Shown: positions 30,188-39,693 of the stretch, piece by piece
Layout: every line of letters begins with the position of its first letter
Position numbering within the stretch: the stretch's first letter is position 1
Source: Brettanomyces bruxellensis
Lineage: Eukaryota; Ascomycota; Pichiomycetes; Pichiales; Pichiaceae
NCBI RefSeq assembly: GCF_011074885.1
Contig: NC_054688.1
Location: forward strand, 806,001-870,000
Length of the DNA: 64,000 bases
Direction of reading: 5' to 3'
Translations under genes and position numbers: made by a program
Notes under the pieces: model-generated
Told to the model about the DNA's origin: nothing
The model's input: only the letters and a program-made list of their open reading frames with translations
Databases searched by the model: none

Positions 30188-31771
30188 TTAGAAATGGACG
30201 TCTTCTCCACGTAAATACATAACGATCAAGTAAACATTCAAAAAACTGATAGTGGCCCATGTTGTAATTCCCAAAATGTTCATAATCGTAGAGTTACTGA
30301 AATCGTGGTATTTAATCGGCCCAAGATTATCTTTACTTTTCGTTCTTTGGATAAGAGGTGAAGTCTCAGTGGAAATACTACCTGATGGAATTTGATTTGT
30401 ACTCTCTGCAGAAACTGCATTAGCACCGGAGGAAGGGCTGATTGCTGTAACGCCATCTTGTTCTGGAGCTCCTCTTTTCTGTTTATTACCTTCTTCATCC
30501 GTAGAAATGTCTTGAACGGCTACACGCATGATCTTTGGATTTGCTGTAAAGTAAAGTAAAGGTGCAGAACAGAATGGAAGGATCAAAGATAATATGACCT
30601 GAGACAGATTCAAGACTAAAGCAATGCCAGATCTTCCCATGAATAAAACCATGAACATGCATGGAATAATAGCAATAGTCCTGGTAATCAGTCTCCTCAC
30701 AATTGGGCTTAATGTCCAGTGCATTCCTCCCTCAGCAACAATCATACCAGACATTGTACATATAACACCAGCGGCGATGGAGGAGAAAAGCATAGCAATT
30801 GCAAATATTAAACCAGCCTGTTTGGAAATGTAATCTCTGAGCATTTCGTAGATGGAGAGTAGATCTGCATCCACTGCACCGGGTTTTCCAAAAAGCGAGG
30901 CACCTGAGACAATTAAAATGGCAGAATTGATAAACACGGCAATCACACAAAGGCTAATGATTAGCTCAGCATACGAGTAGTTCAAGCAGTAATCTATAGA
31001 TTGCAGTGATGGTTTATAAGTGTGATTCCACTCATAATCAGCAGCATTTTCATCCGGTGATGGCGTATGAGGAATATAATAGCCATGCTTTAGATCGTAT
31101 TGTTTAAGTCTTGGTTTGACCAAATTCGAGCCTAGATAAAGCGAATGTGGCATCACAGTAGCGCCAATGATACCCAACGCCAAATATGTTGCTTTCTTGT
31201 CTGAGAATAAAATCTTTGATGGGAAGAAACCCTCGATAACATCTGACTTTGTTGAAATGTCGACTCTGTCTAAAAGCATCACAAAGCAGACAAATGTCAT
31301 GAAGACAAAGAACGAAACAAAAAGCTCGAACTTTCTAATCTGACGCATGCTACCATCTGGGTTGTATGCGAACACAATCACCAAAACGTCCAGGATTGTG
31401 AGGAAAACGCCAAATTTTAACGGCACACTAAAAAGGATGTTTAAGGCAATGGCTGTACCCACAACCTCTGCCAAATCTGTGAAAATGATGGCAAGTTCTG
31501 CTAAACCGTAAATAATTACGTTAAGCCACCCTGGCAAATACCTACGACAACTTTCTGCGAGATCTAGGCCAGTAACTGAGCCAAGCTTGATGCAAAGACA
31601 TTGCAAAATAACAGCGTAAAAATTTGAAAGCAGCACTATGAAAAGATGACTATATCCGAATTGTGCACCGGCAGCTGTAGAAGTTGAGTAGTTGCCGGGA
31701 TCAATATAAGCACAAGAAACCAAAAGACCTGGTCCGACAAACTGAAGAAGTTTTCTCAATTCTGCGATCAT
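30188..31771 (-). CDS. SMF3: NRAMP divalent metal transporter, Smf3-like
   Basis: The 527-residue protein is an NRAMP carrier with about 11-12 membrane spans. Metal-site motifs are DPGN (residues 24-27) in the first span and MPHS in the sixth. KLGSVTGLDLAESCRRYLP and AVDADLLSIYEML follow the yeast Smf pattern, and the last residues (RGEDVHF) match the ADIHF end I recall for Smf3 better than Smf1 or Smf2. Smf3 moves iron out of the vacuole. A polar, Ser-rich loop of about 70 residues precedes the final span. The start is the ATG at 31771 (MIAELRKLL); the open frame upstream has no ATG. A role in iron use fits the FRE gene elsewhere in the window, without implying co-regulation. Confidence 0.85.
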   Translation of the reverse strand: MIAELRKLLQFVGPGLLVSCAYIDPGNYSTSTAAGAQFGYSHLFIVLLSNFYAVILQCLCIKLGSVTGLDLAESCRRYLPGWLNVIIYGLAELAIIFTDLAEVVGTAIALNILFSVPLKFGVFLTILDVLVIVFAYNPDGSMRQIRKFELFVSFFVFMTFVCFVMLLDRVDISTKSDVIEGFFPSKILFSDKKATYLALGIIGATVMPHSLYLGSNLVKPRLKQYDLKHGYYIPHTPSPDENAADYEWNHTYKPSLQSIDYCLNYSYAELIISLCVIAVFINSAILIVSGASLFGKPGAVDADLLSIYEMLRDYISKQAGLIFAIAMLFSSIAAGVICTMSGMIVAEGGMHWTLSPIVRRLITRTIAIIPCMFMVLFMGRSGIALVLNLSQVILSLILPFCSAPLLYFTANPKIMRVAVQDISTDEEGNKQKRGAPEQDGVTAISPSSGANAVSAESTNQIPSGSISTETSPLIQRTKSKDNLGPIKYHDFSNSTIMNILGITTWATISFLNVYLIVMYLRGEDVHF

Positions 31772-32758
31772 CGAAAAATTGGCAAATGCGGTTGTACTAA
31801 AGTTGTTGAGTTGTGGTAGTAAAGGTATCTGACGTCGTAGTCCAGAGTTAGCAAAGATAGAAATTTGCCTGTGAATGATAGCGGACAAAAGTACAAGAGA
31901 ATAGATATAAAGATATATTCACTGGTAATTCGATCTACCACAGTCCCAAGACGTATAAGAAATTCAGAACTCAAGAAAAAAAGTGGGCAGGAATTGTAAG
32001 AGAAGCTGAAAAGTTAAAGATAAATTTGATGGGGTCCATATGCAGAAGTAAGATAATAATAATAGTTCAACAATTGTATCAATAATATAAAAAAAAAATT
32101 AGAGAATAAGAACGAGCAAACTTAAGAGATAAAAAAATAATACATAATGACGAAAACGGAAAAATAAGCAAATCGTTTGGCAGGTGTCGGAGATATCGCT
32201 ATGGTATTGGGAGGGTTGTACGAGAAGGTAAACAGGTGTACCAACCGTCCTATCGAAGTTTACTGATCTGTAATATACAACGTTCCTGCGATTTTTTAAA
32301 AAAGCATATGTTGGCTTATTATCGGATATATATCTGCAGGCAGAATATATGTCAAATGATGAAATACCGGAAAATCTTTAGAGATACAAAGTTTTTGTTT
32401 TTAAGATAGGGGCATATTCTGTATCGGGAATAGTCATCATATTTTATATTTTATTTCGATCAACCACAGTTACGAAAGATTAATAAAATGTGATTACAAT
32501 ATATTATATACTTAGTGATATGATAGTCCCCCCATGGTTAGCCTTGGTATTTATTTTGGGATAATCTAAAATTCTAAAGTAAAAGCGTAAATGTGCGAAA
32601 TTTTGTTTGCGGACGTGAAATATACCTATCGCGATTATCTTTTTGCCGATAAGCGCGCTGGTCTACGCGTACCAAAGTAATATGTGGTATTATCAACACT
32701 GGATTTTGTTCATTTTACTCAACTAACCAATTACTTTCTTTGGACTTGATTAAGTAGG
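31772..32758. other. Divergent spacer, SMF3 and MLH2 promoters
   Basis: Almost 1 kb without a gene. GATAA-containing words occur several times between 32000 and 32140, as expected of iron-responsive GATA sites but also by chance in AT-rich DNA. An imperfect inverted repeat (GGTTGTAC near 32212, GTACCAACC near 32238) surrounds a forkhead-like GTAAACA. An MluI box near MLH2 is listed separately. Confidence 0.5.
32665..32670 (+). promoter_or_regulatory. MluI cell-cycle box (ACGCGT)
   Basis: ACGCGT lies 89 bp upstream of the MLH2 ATG in an AT-rich spacer, next to a GCGCGC-type stretch (32653-32658). In yeasts this is the binding core of MBF, which drives G1/S expression of many DNA replication and repair genes. 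Confidence 0.5.
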
Positions 32759-34444
32759 ATGAGTATAAAGAGATTAAAGAAACAGGTTTTTTCTTCGATT
32801 CTTTCCAACAGTTCTATATATTCCCAAGCTAGTGTTCTTAAGGAATTGGTGGAAAATAGTATTGATGCTTTAATAGAAAGTACAAATGGTCGAATATGTG
32901 TTGAAATAGATGCAAAGTCTGCCGGACTTCAATATATGGTTGTGCATGATAACGGATCTGGTATTTCTAAAGATGGTCGCTCTTTAATGTGTCTTAATTG
33001 TACTACTTCAAAGTTAAGAACTATTGATGATTTGAATCAAGGAATAACGACTTGCGGATTTAGAGGAGAAGCTCTTTATTTTATTAGTCAGCTAACGAAA
33101 CAAATGCAGATAAAGACACGCACGGCTCATGATGATGTTTGTGAAGTGTGGAATGTGAATAAGGAGGGTCTACCTTCTGCAGTACCTGAGAAAATTGCTG
33201 GTCCAATCGGAACAACAGTAAAATTACAAGAAATCTTCTCCAGCACTCCCGTTAGAAAGCAATTTCTACAAAAGCATTTCAGAAGTCAAATGGACAAAAT
33301 AAGAAGGATGATTATTGGTTATTCATTCGCCTATAGAAACATTCGATTCCAACTTAAGGTACTTGATGTAAATTTCAATGGCCACTTGGGGTCTGTGATA
33401 GATAATATGATTATTCCAAGCAAAAGCTCCTCTCTAGAAATAGCTATGAATGTTCTTAAACTCAGGGAAAAAGAGAGCCTTTTTGAGTTGGATGAAAGTG
33501 TTGATATTCATATTCCCAACAGTGATGACACGTTCAAAGTTCATATATCTGGAGTTTTACCTAGGATGAGGGCCCAGGATGAAGTTGCTGCTAGCCGACG
33601 GCTCAAAGTACTTTTTGTAAATGAACGGTTACTTAGTTTAAAACTCAAATTTGGTAGAACAATTTCCCGTGGACTAAATGACTTATACGAACAAGCTATG
33701 CTTCTTAAACCACAAGCTTGGTTTCTGAAACTTGATATTCCGCCTGAGATTGTCGATGTCAATATAGAGCCTTCCAAGGATGATGTTATGATACCGGCGG
33801 AATTAATCCTGCTTACAGATGTGTTCCAATGTTTAAGAAGAATTATTAGAAAAGAATGTACAGTTCCAGAAGAGCAACCGGAAGATTTGACAAATTTCGG
33901 TACTTCAAATCCATCATTTGATGCAGATGATGTGGGATTAACAGTCCAAACGATCGCACCTGTAGATACAACATCTTCTGATGGCAAAGTAGATTCCTTA
34001 TTTGTCCCAAATGATTGCGATCATACTACCAAGCGTGTTGAGACCCATGTCAGTATTTTACATGAATCATCGGATGATGAAGCATCGTCCATAATATTAT
34101 CACCACGAGAGGAATTAACCCAAGTCAGAGAGAGCTTGACATCTCCTCCTACATCACAGCCTAAACCTATTCAAATATCTTTGAAAAGGATACCCTTAAT
34201 ATCAGAAATGAGCCAGCGCACTTTAGGCCTTGTACAAAATGTTCTATTTACGCCATCCAGAAATAAGGATCATCGTAATGACATTTTATTCAGAGAGTCC
34301 GGTTGGACGTCCAGAGTGGGTATTCCTACACAACTGCTTCAGTTGGGATTTGTGGAAATCCTAAAAGAGAATGGACACAAGGTGTCTTTAAGTAGCCTCA
34401 AGACTGAACTCAACAAGGACGGTATTTTCAAAGTTGAGTTTTGA
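32759..34444 (+). CDS. MLH2: MutL homologue, probably Mlh2
   Basis: The 561-residue protein has the MutL ATPase motifs in order: KELVENSIDA (about 29-38), DNGSGI, TSKLRT, GFRGEALYF (about 102-110) and GTTVKL. The transducer region reaches about residue 360. After an acidic, Ser-rich linker, the C-terminus is short and I see no DQHA(x)2E(x)4E endonuclease motif. That fits Mlh2 (the yeast counterpart of human PMS1), a non-nuclease partner of Mlh1 that trims meiotic gene conversion tracts and helps mismatch repair. The protein is shorter than the 695-residue S. cerevisiae Mlh2, mostly at the C-terminus. A true Pms1 would be longer and carry the nuclease motif. Confidence 0.72.
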   Translation: MSIKRLKKQVFSSILSNSSIYSQASVLKELVENSIDALIESTNGRICVEIDAKSAGLQYMVVHDNGSGISKDGRSLMCLNCTTSKLRTIDDLNQGITTCGFRGEALYFISQLTKQMQIKTRTAHDDVCEVWNVNKEGLPSAVPEKIAGPIGTTVKLQEIFSSTPVRKQFLQKHFRSQMDKIRRMIIGYSFAYRNIRFQLKVLDVNFNGHLGSVIDNMIIPSKSSSLEIAMNVLKLREKESLFELDESVDIHIPNSDDTFKVHISGVLPRMRAQDEVAASRRLKVLFVNERLLSLKLKFGRTISRGLNDLYEQAMLLKPQAWFLKLDIPPEIVDVNIEPSKDDVMIPAELILLTDVFQCLRRIIRKECTVPEEQPEDLTNFGTSNPSFDADDVGLTVQTIAPVDTTSSDGKVDSLFVPNDCDHTTKRVETHVSILHESSDDEASSIILSPREELTQVRESLTSPPTSQPKPIQISLKRIPLISEMSQRTLGLVQNVLFTPSRNKDHRNDILFRESGWTSRVGIPTQLLQLGFVEILKENGHKVSLSSLKTELNKDGIFKVEF

Positions 34445-34525
34445 AAGCAATACATGCATGGTCTAAGTATTTCTTCTGTTCATGTTTAACATAGTTATCT
34501 ATACATTATAATGTTTTCCCATCGT

Positions 34526-37500
34526 CTATATTTGATTGTTTCTAGCGATGCAATATGCATCCTGTATTTCGATTGCCTCGTAAGTTCCCTCCATATTCGC
34601 CGAAAACTGATACTGATTCTCCATGATGTTGTCGATGACCTCGGTCTCCACTATTTTACCCTCTTCCGATAAGTCCTTTCTCACATATGTCACTTTGAAT
34701 GGTGCATGACCTATAAATCTTAGCGTAATATTTGCCTGATCTCCTTCATATATATCCTCCTCATCCGACTCACCAGAATCTATTTCAACAGATGGAAGAT
34801 CAAACACTTTGACCTTTAAGTCATTCCTAGTGTCCTCCGTAAAATTTGCAATACAATTTTTGGAGGATGAGTCGGAAACTGCTAAGATGTTCAATTCACC
34901 TGATTCAGGTGCCCTTCTCCTGAAATAATTTGATTTCACCTTTACCACTTGTTTCAGACCATTAAATTCATAGTAGACCGTAAATGGAGGAACCCCACTC
35001 AACATATAGTTAATATAGTCGCCAACACAGTAATAGTTAACTTCTGTATCTCCTTCCATATCAGCTTGCTCCAATTTTCTCTGGCCATGATCCGATATTA
35101 CCGATGATTCTTCAATGAGATGTCTAATCTTTGGAACGTCATTCACTTGAATTGTAAGCTTTTCATCGTTGTTATCTGTAGAAACGCATCCATTAGCATC
35201 CCGGACCTCTGCAACGGAAATGTAGTATGTTCCCAAATTCATATATTCATAGAGTGCATTAACATTCACCGTTCTTGTCTCCAAATGCCTCAACCATATG
35301 CTTTCTGCCTTGTTTTCCTGGTCATGAACTAATGTAAATTTCACATCCATTGGGAGTTTTCCTGATAGTGAAAGTTGAATCGGCTTGATGTCCTTCTGAG
35401 ATTTAAGTGCCGAAATGCAAGTCTGGAGCTTATTATTTTTATTCGTTATAATTGCTTGAGGCAAAGGATTAACCACACTCTCAACGCGAATTGGTTTGAA
35501 ATGATATATCCCTCTTCTCTCGAGGTTATTCAGAACCTTTTCCGTATATATAGAATCGTATATTCCACGAATGGTCCACACATACTTTCCACTCTCCGAT
35601 GTTTTAAGTTGAACAGCAAAATTCCTATTTGGCTGTTGTTGCCTTTTATTTTCAACTACTCCATTCGGATATCTGACAGAATATTGTATGACAAACGGAC
35701 CAACTCCGGAAGCTCGAAGGTTGACAACACCATCTGAATTTTCGCATATGTCCCTCACCCTGAATGCACCATTATTTTGATTGGTAGGTTCATCACTCTT
35801 ATCAATTATAGTAATGTATGGCTTGTCTAAATATTTCACTGATATACTATTTGCAGGCCCCACCTTACCTGGGCAACCATCCTGATGAAATGATAACAAT
35901 GAATAAGTACCTTCGTCAACCACTGAAAGTCCATCGACTGGATTTATTGTCGAAGTTTTTGTTTTCTTATGACCGTCAAATGAAGTATACATATACGTTA
36001 GGTCGATTTCGTGGTCAGAATCTAATTTTAATGGAACTGCAAGTTCTTTACCCTGAACTAACGAATAGTTATGTGTCGTAGAGAAATCAAGTAGAGGAAT
36101 ATCATTTCTCACATGAATATGCACTTCTTGACCCTTAAAGTCGACCGGACAATTGGAAGAGTCAGAAACGTTTCTCAAACTCAAAACATACTCACCTCCT
36201 TTACTTAGGACAGAAGTCGTTAAGAATACAACTGGCTCGGAGATATTATATAATTGATATGACTCTATTTTGTAGTCCGGAGAAATCAAACTGTAAGTCA
36301 CATCAAATGGTGCCTTACCCTCAAGATGAAGACTCATATTAGCACTGCCACCATTACATGCACTCACTTGTCGCACTTTGTTGGTTCTAGAAAAGTACGC
36401 TTTTGGCCTCTGTTTGAAATAAGTCACATATCTATGCTCATGATTCACAAACTTAACTTTGTCATGATAATACTTATCACTTAGAGACAAGAATTCAATG
36501 GCAAAGCTACCTTCTGATGGAGGATCAAACTCATACTCATTAACTGTTGATTCTGAATATATGGAACCCTTTTTCTCTAAAGAAATTGTTCTTTGTGGGT
36601 TGGAAGGATCAAGCCTCGAAATTTGGTATCCAATCCTGAATGGTGCACTTCCCATAAACTCGAAGTTGAACTTGAATCCTGTAGTTCCGACACATTTGTC
36701 CACGATCCTTTCCAGCCCTATGTCCACTGCAGGTATCTTAGCCTGGGTAATACTCAAAGTTGAGGTACCAAGTTTACATTCACAATATTTTGAAGATGCT
36801 GTTTCAATTGAATACGTCCCGGGTCTGGCTGCTAGTATTCTTGCCGGGGTTCTAAAATCGAATATTTTGCTAAATATCTCTGGTTTCTGCTCGGAAGCTC
36901 CATTGCCCTCTGGAACATACTTAAAAACAACAGTATATGGGGCTTCACAACTCATACATGGGACATTGTTGAGTTTAACCTCAAGGTATTTTTCATGCTG
37001 CTGTAAAATTGGAATGTTAGGTTCTGTGTTCACAAGACTGATAGTAGGTAATGGATGTGACTTTACTGAGCGGAAGGTACCGCTATCAGTACCATCAGGA
37101 ACATATTCAACTATGTTACCAAATCCATCAATCACTTTACCTATTGTATAAATGTAATTTCCAGACTTTTCTATAGAACGCTTGCCTATAGAGACATCGA
37201 TGCTTCTACTCTTAGCCCATGAAATATCTCTTAAATCGGTTCTACTGAATCGTGGTAAGGACTTTTGCTTTTGTCCCGTATACAATTCCTTGGAAAGAAG
37301 TGGAGAGAAAAAGTCGTCCTCCTCTGGAACTAATATGGATTTTGGAATGTGCGAAAGCTCTCCGTTAATTTCTTCCTCGTAATATAATGTGAACGGTGGA
37401 ACGCCCAACACATTGATGGAAAGGTCACCTAGTAGATCGCCAACACATTTGTCTTTAGTTTGCCCGTCATTGAAAGATGCTTCTGGACAAACGGGTATGA

Positions 37501-38371
37501 TCATTGTTGATCTATGTTGTTTGATCTGCTTCCCCTTACCATCAATTGCAGATTTAATAGAGTAAGAACCAGGTCTTCCGATTGGGAGCTTTAGCATATG
37601 ATATTCGCTAGCGGCAGGATCATATTCACCAGAAGAAGGAGTATTTTTGACAAGTAATCTTTTAAGATCCCTACCGGTATAGTTCAAAGTCGAAATACCG
37701 TTATTAAGATCTTTATATGAGATTTGAAGCAGCTTTAACCCAGCAGAAGTTTCGTATGCAATGGGAACTTCCACTGGTTTCTTATAAATGGCCTGCAAAC
37801 AAAAATGATCTTCATATGGATTCAGCTGAATAGACGAATCTGGTGCAAACCTAAGAGTTTTTCTTCCCTTGAAATGTGATGATTGATCGATGAGAGGGTC
37901 CACAAAATTTTCATTAATAGCAAGTTCCCTTGAAAATGAAAGTTGTTTGAGAATGGAGGGAATGCCGAAAACAAAAGTCGGAAAGCCAACATTAAATGCC
38001 AAAACAAAATCAATCGTACTGAGTGATGCTGCCGCAGTAATAAATGTTAGTGCTCCCAACGTTAGTCTAGGAACTTTAAGAATGAAGTTAGCAATCAGTA
38101 ATGAGCAGTCTATAAAGCAATATTTGATAAAAAAGAAGACCTCTGGTGACACAAAATACAGAATCTGTTTATTTAACAACACCTTTCGAAGATCATCATT
38201 CCGTAAAATATATAAATCATAGATTTTCCAAGCTTGTGCAAGAACAAAAACCGATATTAGAAATATTCTTTGTGACGAAGCATCTAACGTAGTTTCAGGA
38301 ATCAATGGAGATGGCACACCAGATTTCTGGTTAAAAGCCACCTTTTTCCCTTTTACTTTTTCCTGGTCCAT
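34526..38371 (-). CDS. POM152: Membrane nucleoporin Pom152
   Basis: The 1281-residue protein has a short basic N-terminus, hydrophobic segments between about residues 30 and 140 (up to three possible spans), then about 1100 residues of repeating beta-rich units of roughly 100 residues. Each unit carries a recurring motif of the form PPFTVYYE, APYTVVFKY, APFRIGYQ, APFDVTYSL, GPFVIQYS or APFKVTYV. This is the chain of Ig-like folds of Pom152 (1337 residues in S. cerevisiae). It sits in the pore membrane and forms the lumenal ring of the nuclear pore complex. Cysteines recur in step with the units. It converges on MLH2 with only about 80 bp between stops. Confidence 0.93.
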   Translation of the reverse strand: MDQEKVKGKKVAFNQKSGVPSPLIPETTLDASSQRIFLISVFVLAQAWKIYDLYILRNDDLRKVLLNKQILYFVSPEVFFFIKYCFIDCSLLIANFILKVPRLTLGALTFITAAASLSTIDFVLAFNVGFPTFVFGIPSILKQLSFSRELAINENFVDPLIDQSSHFKGRKTLRFAPDSSIQLNPYEDHFCLQAIYKKPVEVPIAYETSAGLKLLQISYKDLNNGISTLNYTGRDLKRLLVKNTPSSGEYDPAASEYHMLKLPIGRPGSYSIKSAIDGKGKQIKQHRSTMIIPVCPEASFNDGQTKDKCVGDLLGDLSINVLGVPPFTLYYEEEINGELSHIPKSILVPEEDDFFSPLLSKELYTGQKQKSLPRFSRTDLRDISWAKSRSIDVSIGKRSIEKSGNYIYTIGKVIDGFGNIVEYVPDGTDSGTFRSVKSHPLPTISLVNTEPNIPILQQHEKYLEVKLNNVPCMSCEAPYTVVFKYVPEGNGASEQKPEIFSKIFDFRTPARILAARPGTYSIETASSKYCECKLGTSTLSITQAKIPAVDIGLERIVDKCVGTTGFKFNFEFMGSAPFRIGYQISRLDPSNPQRTISLEKKGSIYSESTVNEYEFDPPSEGSFAIEFLSLSDKYYHDKVKFVNHEHRYVTYFKQRPKAYFSRTNKVRQVSACNGGSANMSLHLEGKAPFDVTYSLISPDYKIESYQLYNISEPVVFLTTSVLSKGGEYVLSLRNVSDSSNCPVDFKGQEVHIHVRNDIPLLDFSTTHNYSLVQGKELAVPLKLDSDHEIDLTYMYTSFDGHKKTKTSTINPVDGLSVVDEGTYSLLSFHQDGCPGKVGPANSISVKYLDKPYITIIDKSDEPTNQNNGAFRVRDICENSDGVVNLRASGVGPFVIQYSVRYPNGVVENKRQQQPNRNFAVQLKTSESGKYVWTIRGIYDSIYTEKVLNNLERRGIYHFKPIRVESVVNPLPQAIITNKNNKLQTCISALKSQKDIKPIQLSLSGKLPMDVKFTLVHDQENKAESIWLRHLETRTVNVNALYEYMNLGTYYISVAEVRDANGCVSTDNNDEKLTIQVNDVPKIRHLIEESSVISDHGQRKLEQADMEGDTEVNYYCVGDYINYMLSGVPPFTVYYEFNGLKQVVKVKSNYFRRRAPESGELNILAVSDSSSKNCIANFTEDTRNDLKVKVFDLPSVEIDSGESDEEDIYEGDQANITLRFIGHAPFKVTYVRKDLSEEGKIVETEVIDNIMENQYQFSANMEGTYEAIEIQDAYCIARNNQI

Positions 38372-39693
38372 TGCTTCAAAGCAAGTTGATAATTGAAGCT
38401 TTGATAATTACTCCTAATTTAAAAAGTATACATACAATCTGCACGGAGATACAATCTTGATGTAAATAAAATTTATACGCGATTCTTCAAATTTGGAAAA
38501 AAAAAGTTTTGATTGCAGAAGTGAACTGACTATGACAAGTAAGTAGGTTGTGGATGACAGGATAGGGACATTAGAAAATTGATTTCAAAAGTATTGTGTC
38601 ATTATTCTCCTATTCACACATATCAATCTTGAATTTTATTTTGAATGTTATTCTTTGTTGAGCTTACGGCTACACAGTGTCAAATTCCCATATATATATT
38701 TCAGTTCAATTTTTTTTTTCTAATCTCCGATCTTCCAGTTCATCGCATTAATATCATCAAAGCATACAAAATATCAAATCCAAAAATAAAACGCCTCTTC
38801 CAGCTGAGCTTTGCAAAAGTACAAAATTTTGTTGCATATTTCTCTATGGAAGTTTATTCAACAACACTTAATTTTTCCTTCTTGATAATAGAAATGATTG
38901 GTTCAATACGGTTCAGTTTCAAGTTATTTCAAGTCATTTGAAGTAATGCAATGCTAATATGAATAACCAATAATCTGGTATGGTTAGGGTGATAATTTGA
39001 CAGAAGTAAAAGCTTAGATGCCTATTGGAAATATCATCATTTCTATATATTTATCTTGTTACATTTTTAGTATGTAGTGACATTTTCCTTTGAGGCAATT
39101 TAATTACCACAGCTTATCTTTTTGTTTCCAAAATATTAGGGTATAAGATTAAATATAAATAGAATGACCCAAAAATTAAACTAGAAGTAAATATAACAGT
39201 TAACTGTTAGTATGATGTTTAATGTAAATGTATTATTGTGGATTGCTGGACCCTTGATAATATTTAAGCATAATCAGACTGACCCCACATTCTAAATTAA
39301 TCAATTTGATAACAACAATCGCCACCGATCAATTTTTATGCTTATTTATACTGTATTTCACTACATTTCTGAACTTTTTTACTCTTTCGCCATTTGTAGT
39401 TTATATGAATAAAGCTAAAATGATTAAACAGATATTCATTTTCGAGATTTGGATTGAAGATCCTTGAAGATTACCGCCAGCTTGTAGAATATTTGCATAG
39501 CGTTTCCCAATTAGGAAGTTCTACCACCCCTAATCTCGAATTATCTTTTTATCTAAGCGAGCAATTCTTCCTTGACAATTATAAATACCCCGTAAATTTC
39601 CAAAGGAATAAGGTACGAATATTATGTAACTTAGCCAATATCCTGTTCTTAAACCCCGCAGTAACGTTAAAGCAAACAAATATATTAATTCAA
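38372..39693. other. 1.3 kb divergent spacer upstream of POM152 and the aldehyde dehydrogenase
   Basis: No supported gene; a 98-codon frame at 38645-38941 is AT-driven and unrecognised. On the right, CCCCT (39527-39531), the core of a stress response element, and TATAAATA (39580-39587) lie 165 and 107 bp before the aldehyde dehydrogenase ATG. Their position shows that the upstream extension of that reading frame is not coding. Confidence 0.6.

Noticed and set aside
36498..37151. 217-codon plus-strand frame
   Set aside because: Antisense to POM152, with no domain or sensible composition; a shadow of the repeat-rich coding strand.
38645..38941. 98-codon plus-strand frame before the aldehyde dehydrogenase
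   Set aside because: AT-driven, Phe/Ile-rich, no promoter or family resemblance.
39454..39693. 80-residue N-terminal extension of the aldehyde dehydrogenase
   Set aside because: It opens with TTG, contains a TATA box at 39580, and the ATG at 39694 gives a normal ALDH N-terminus.
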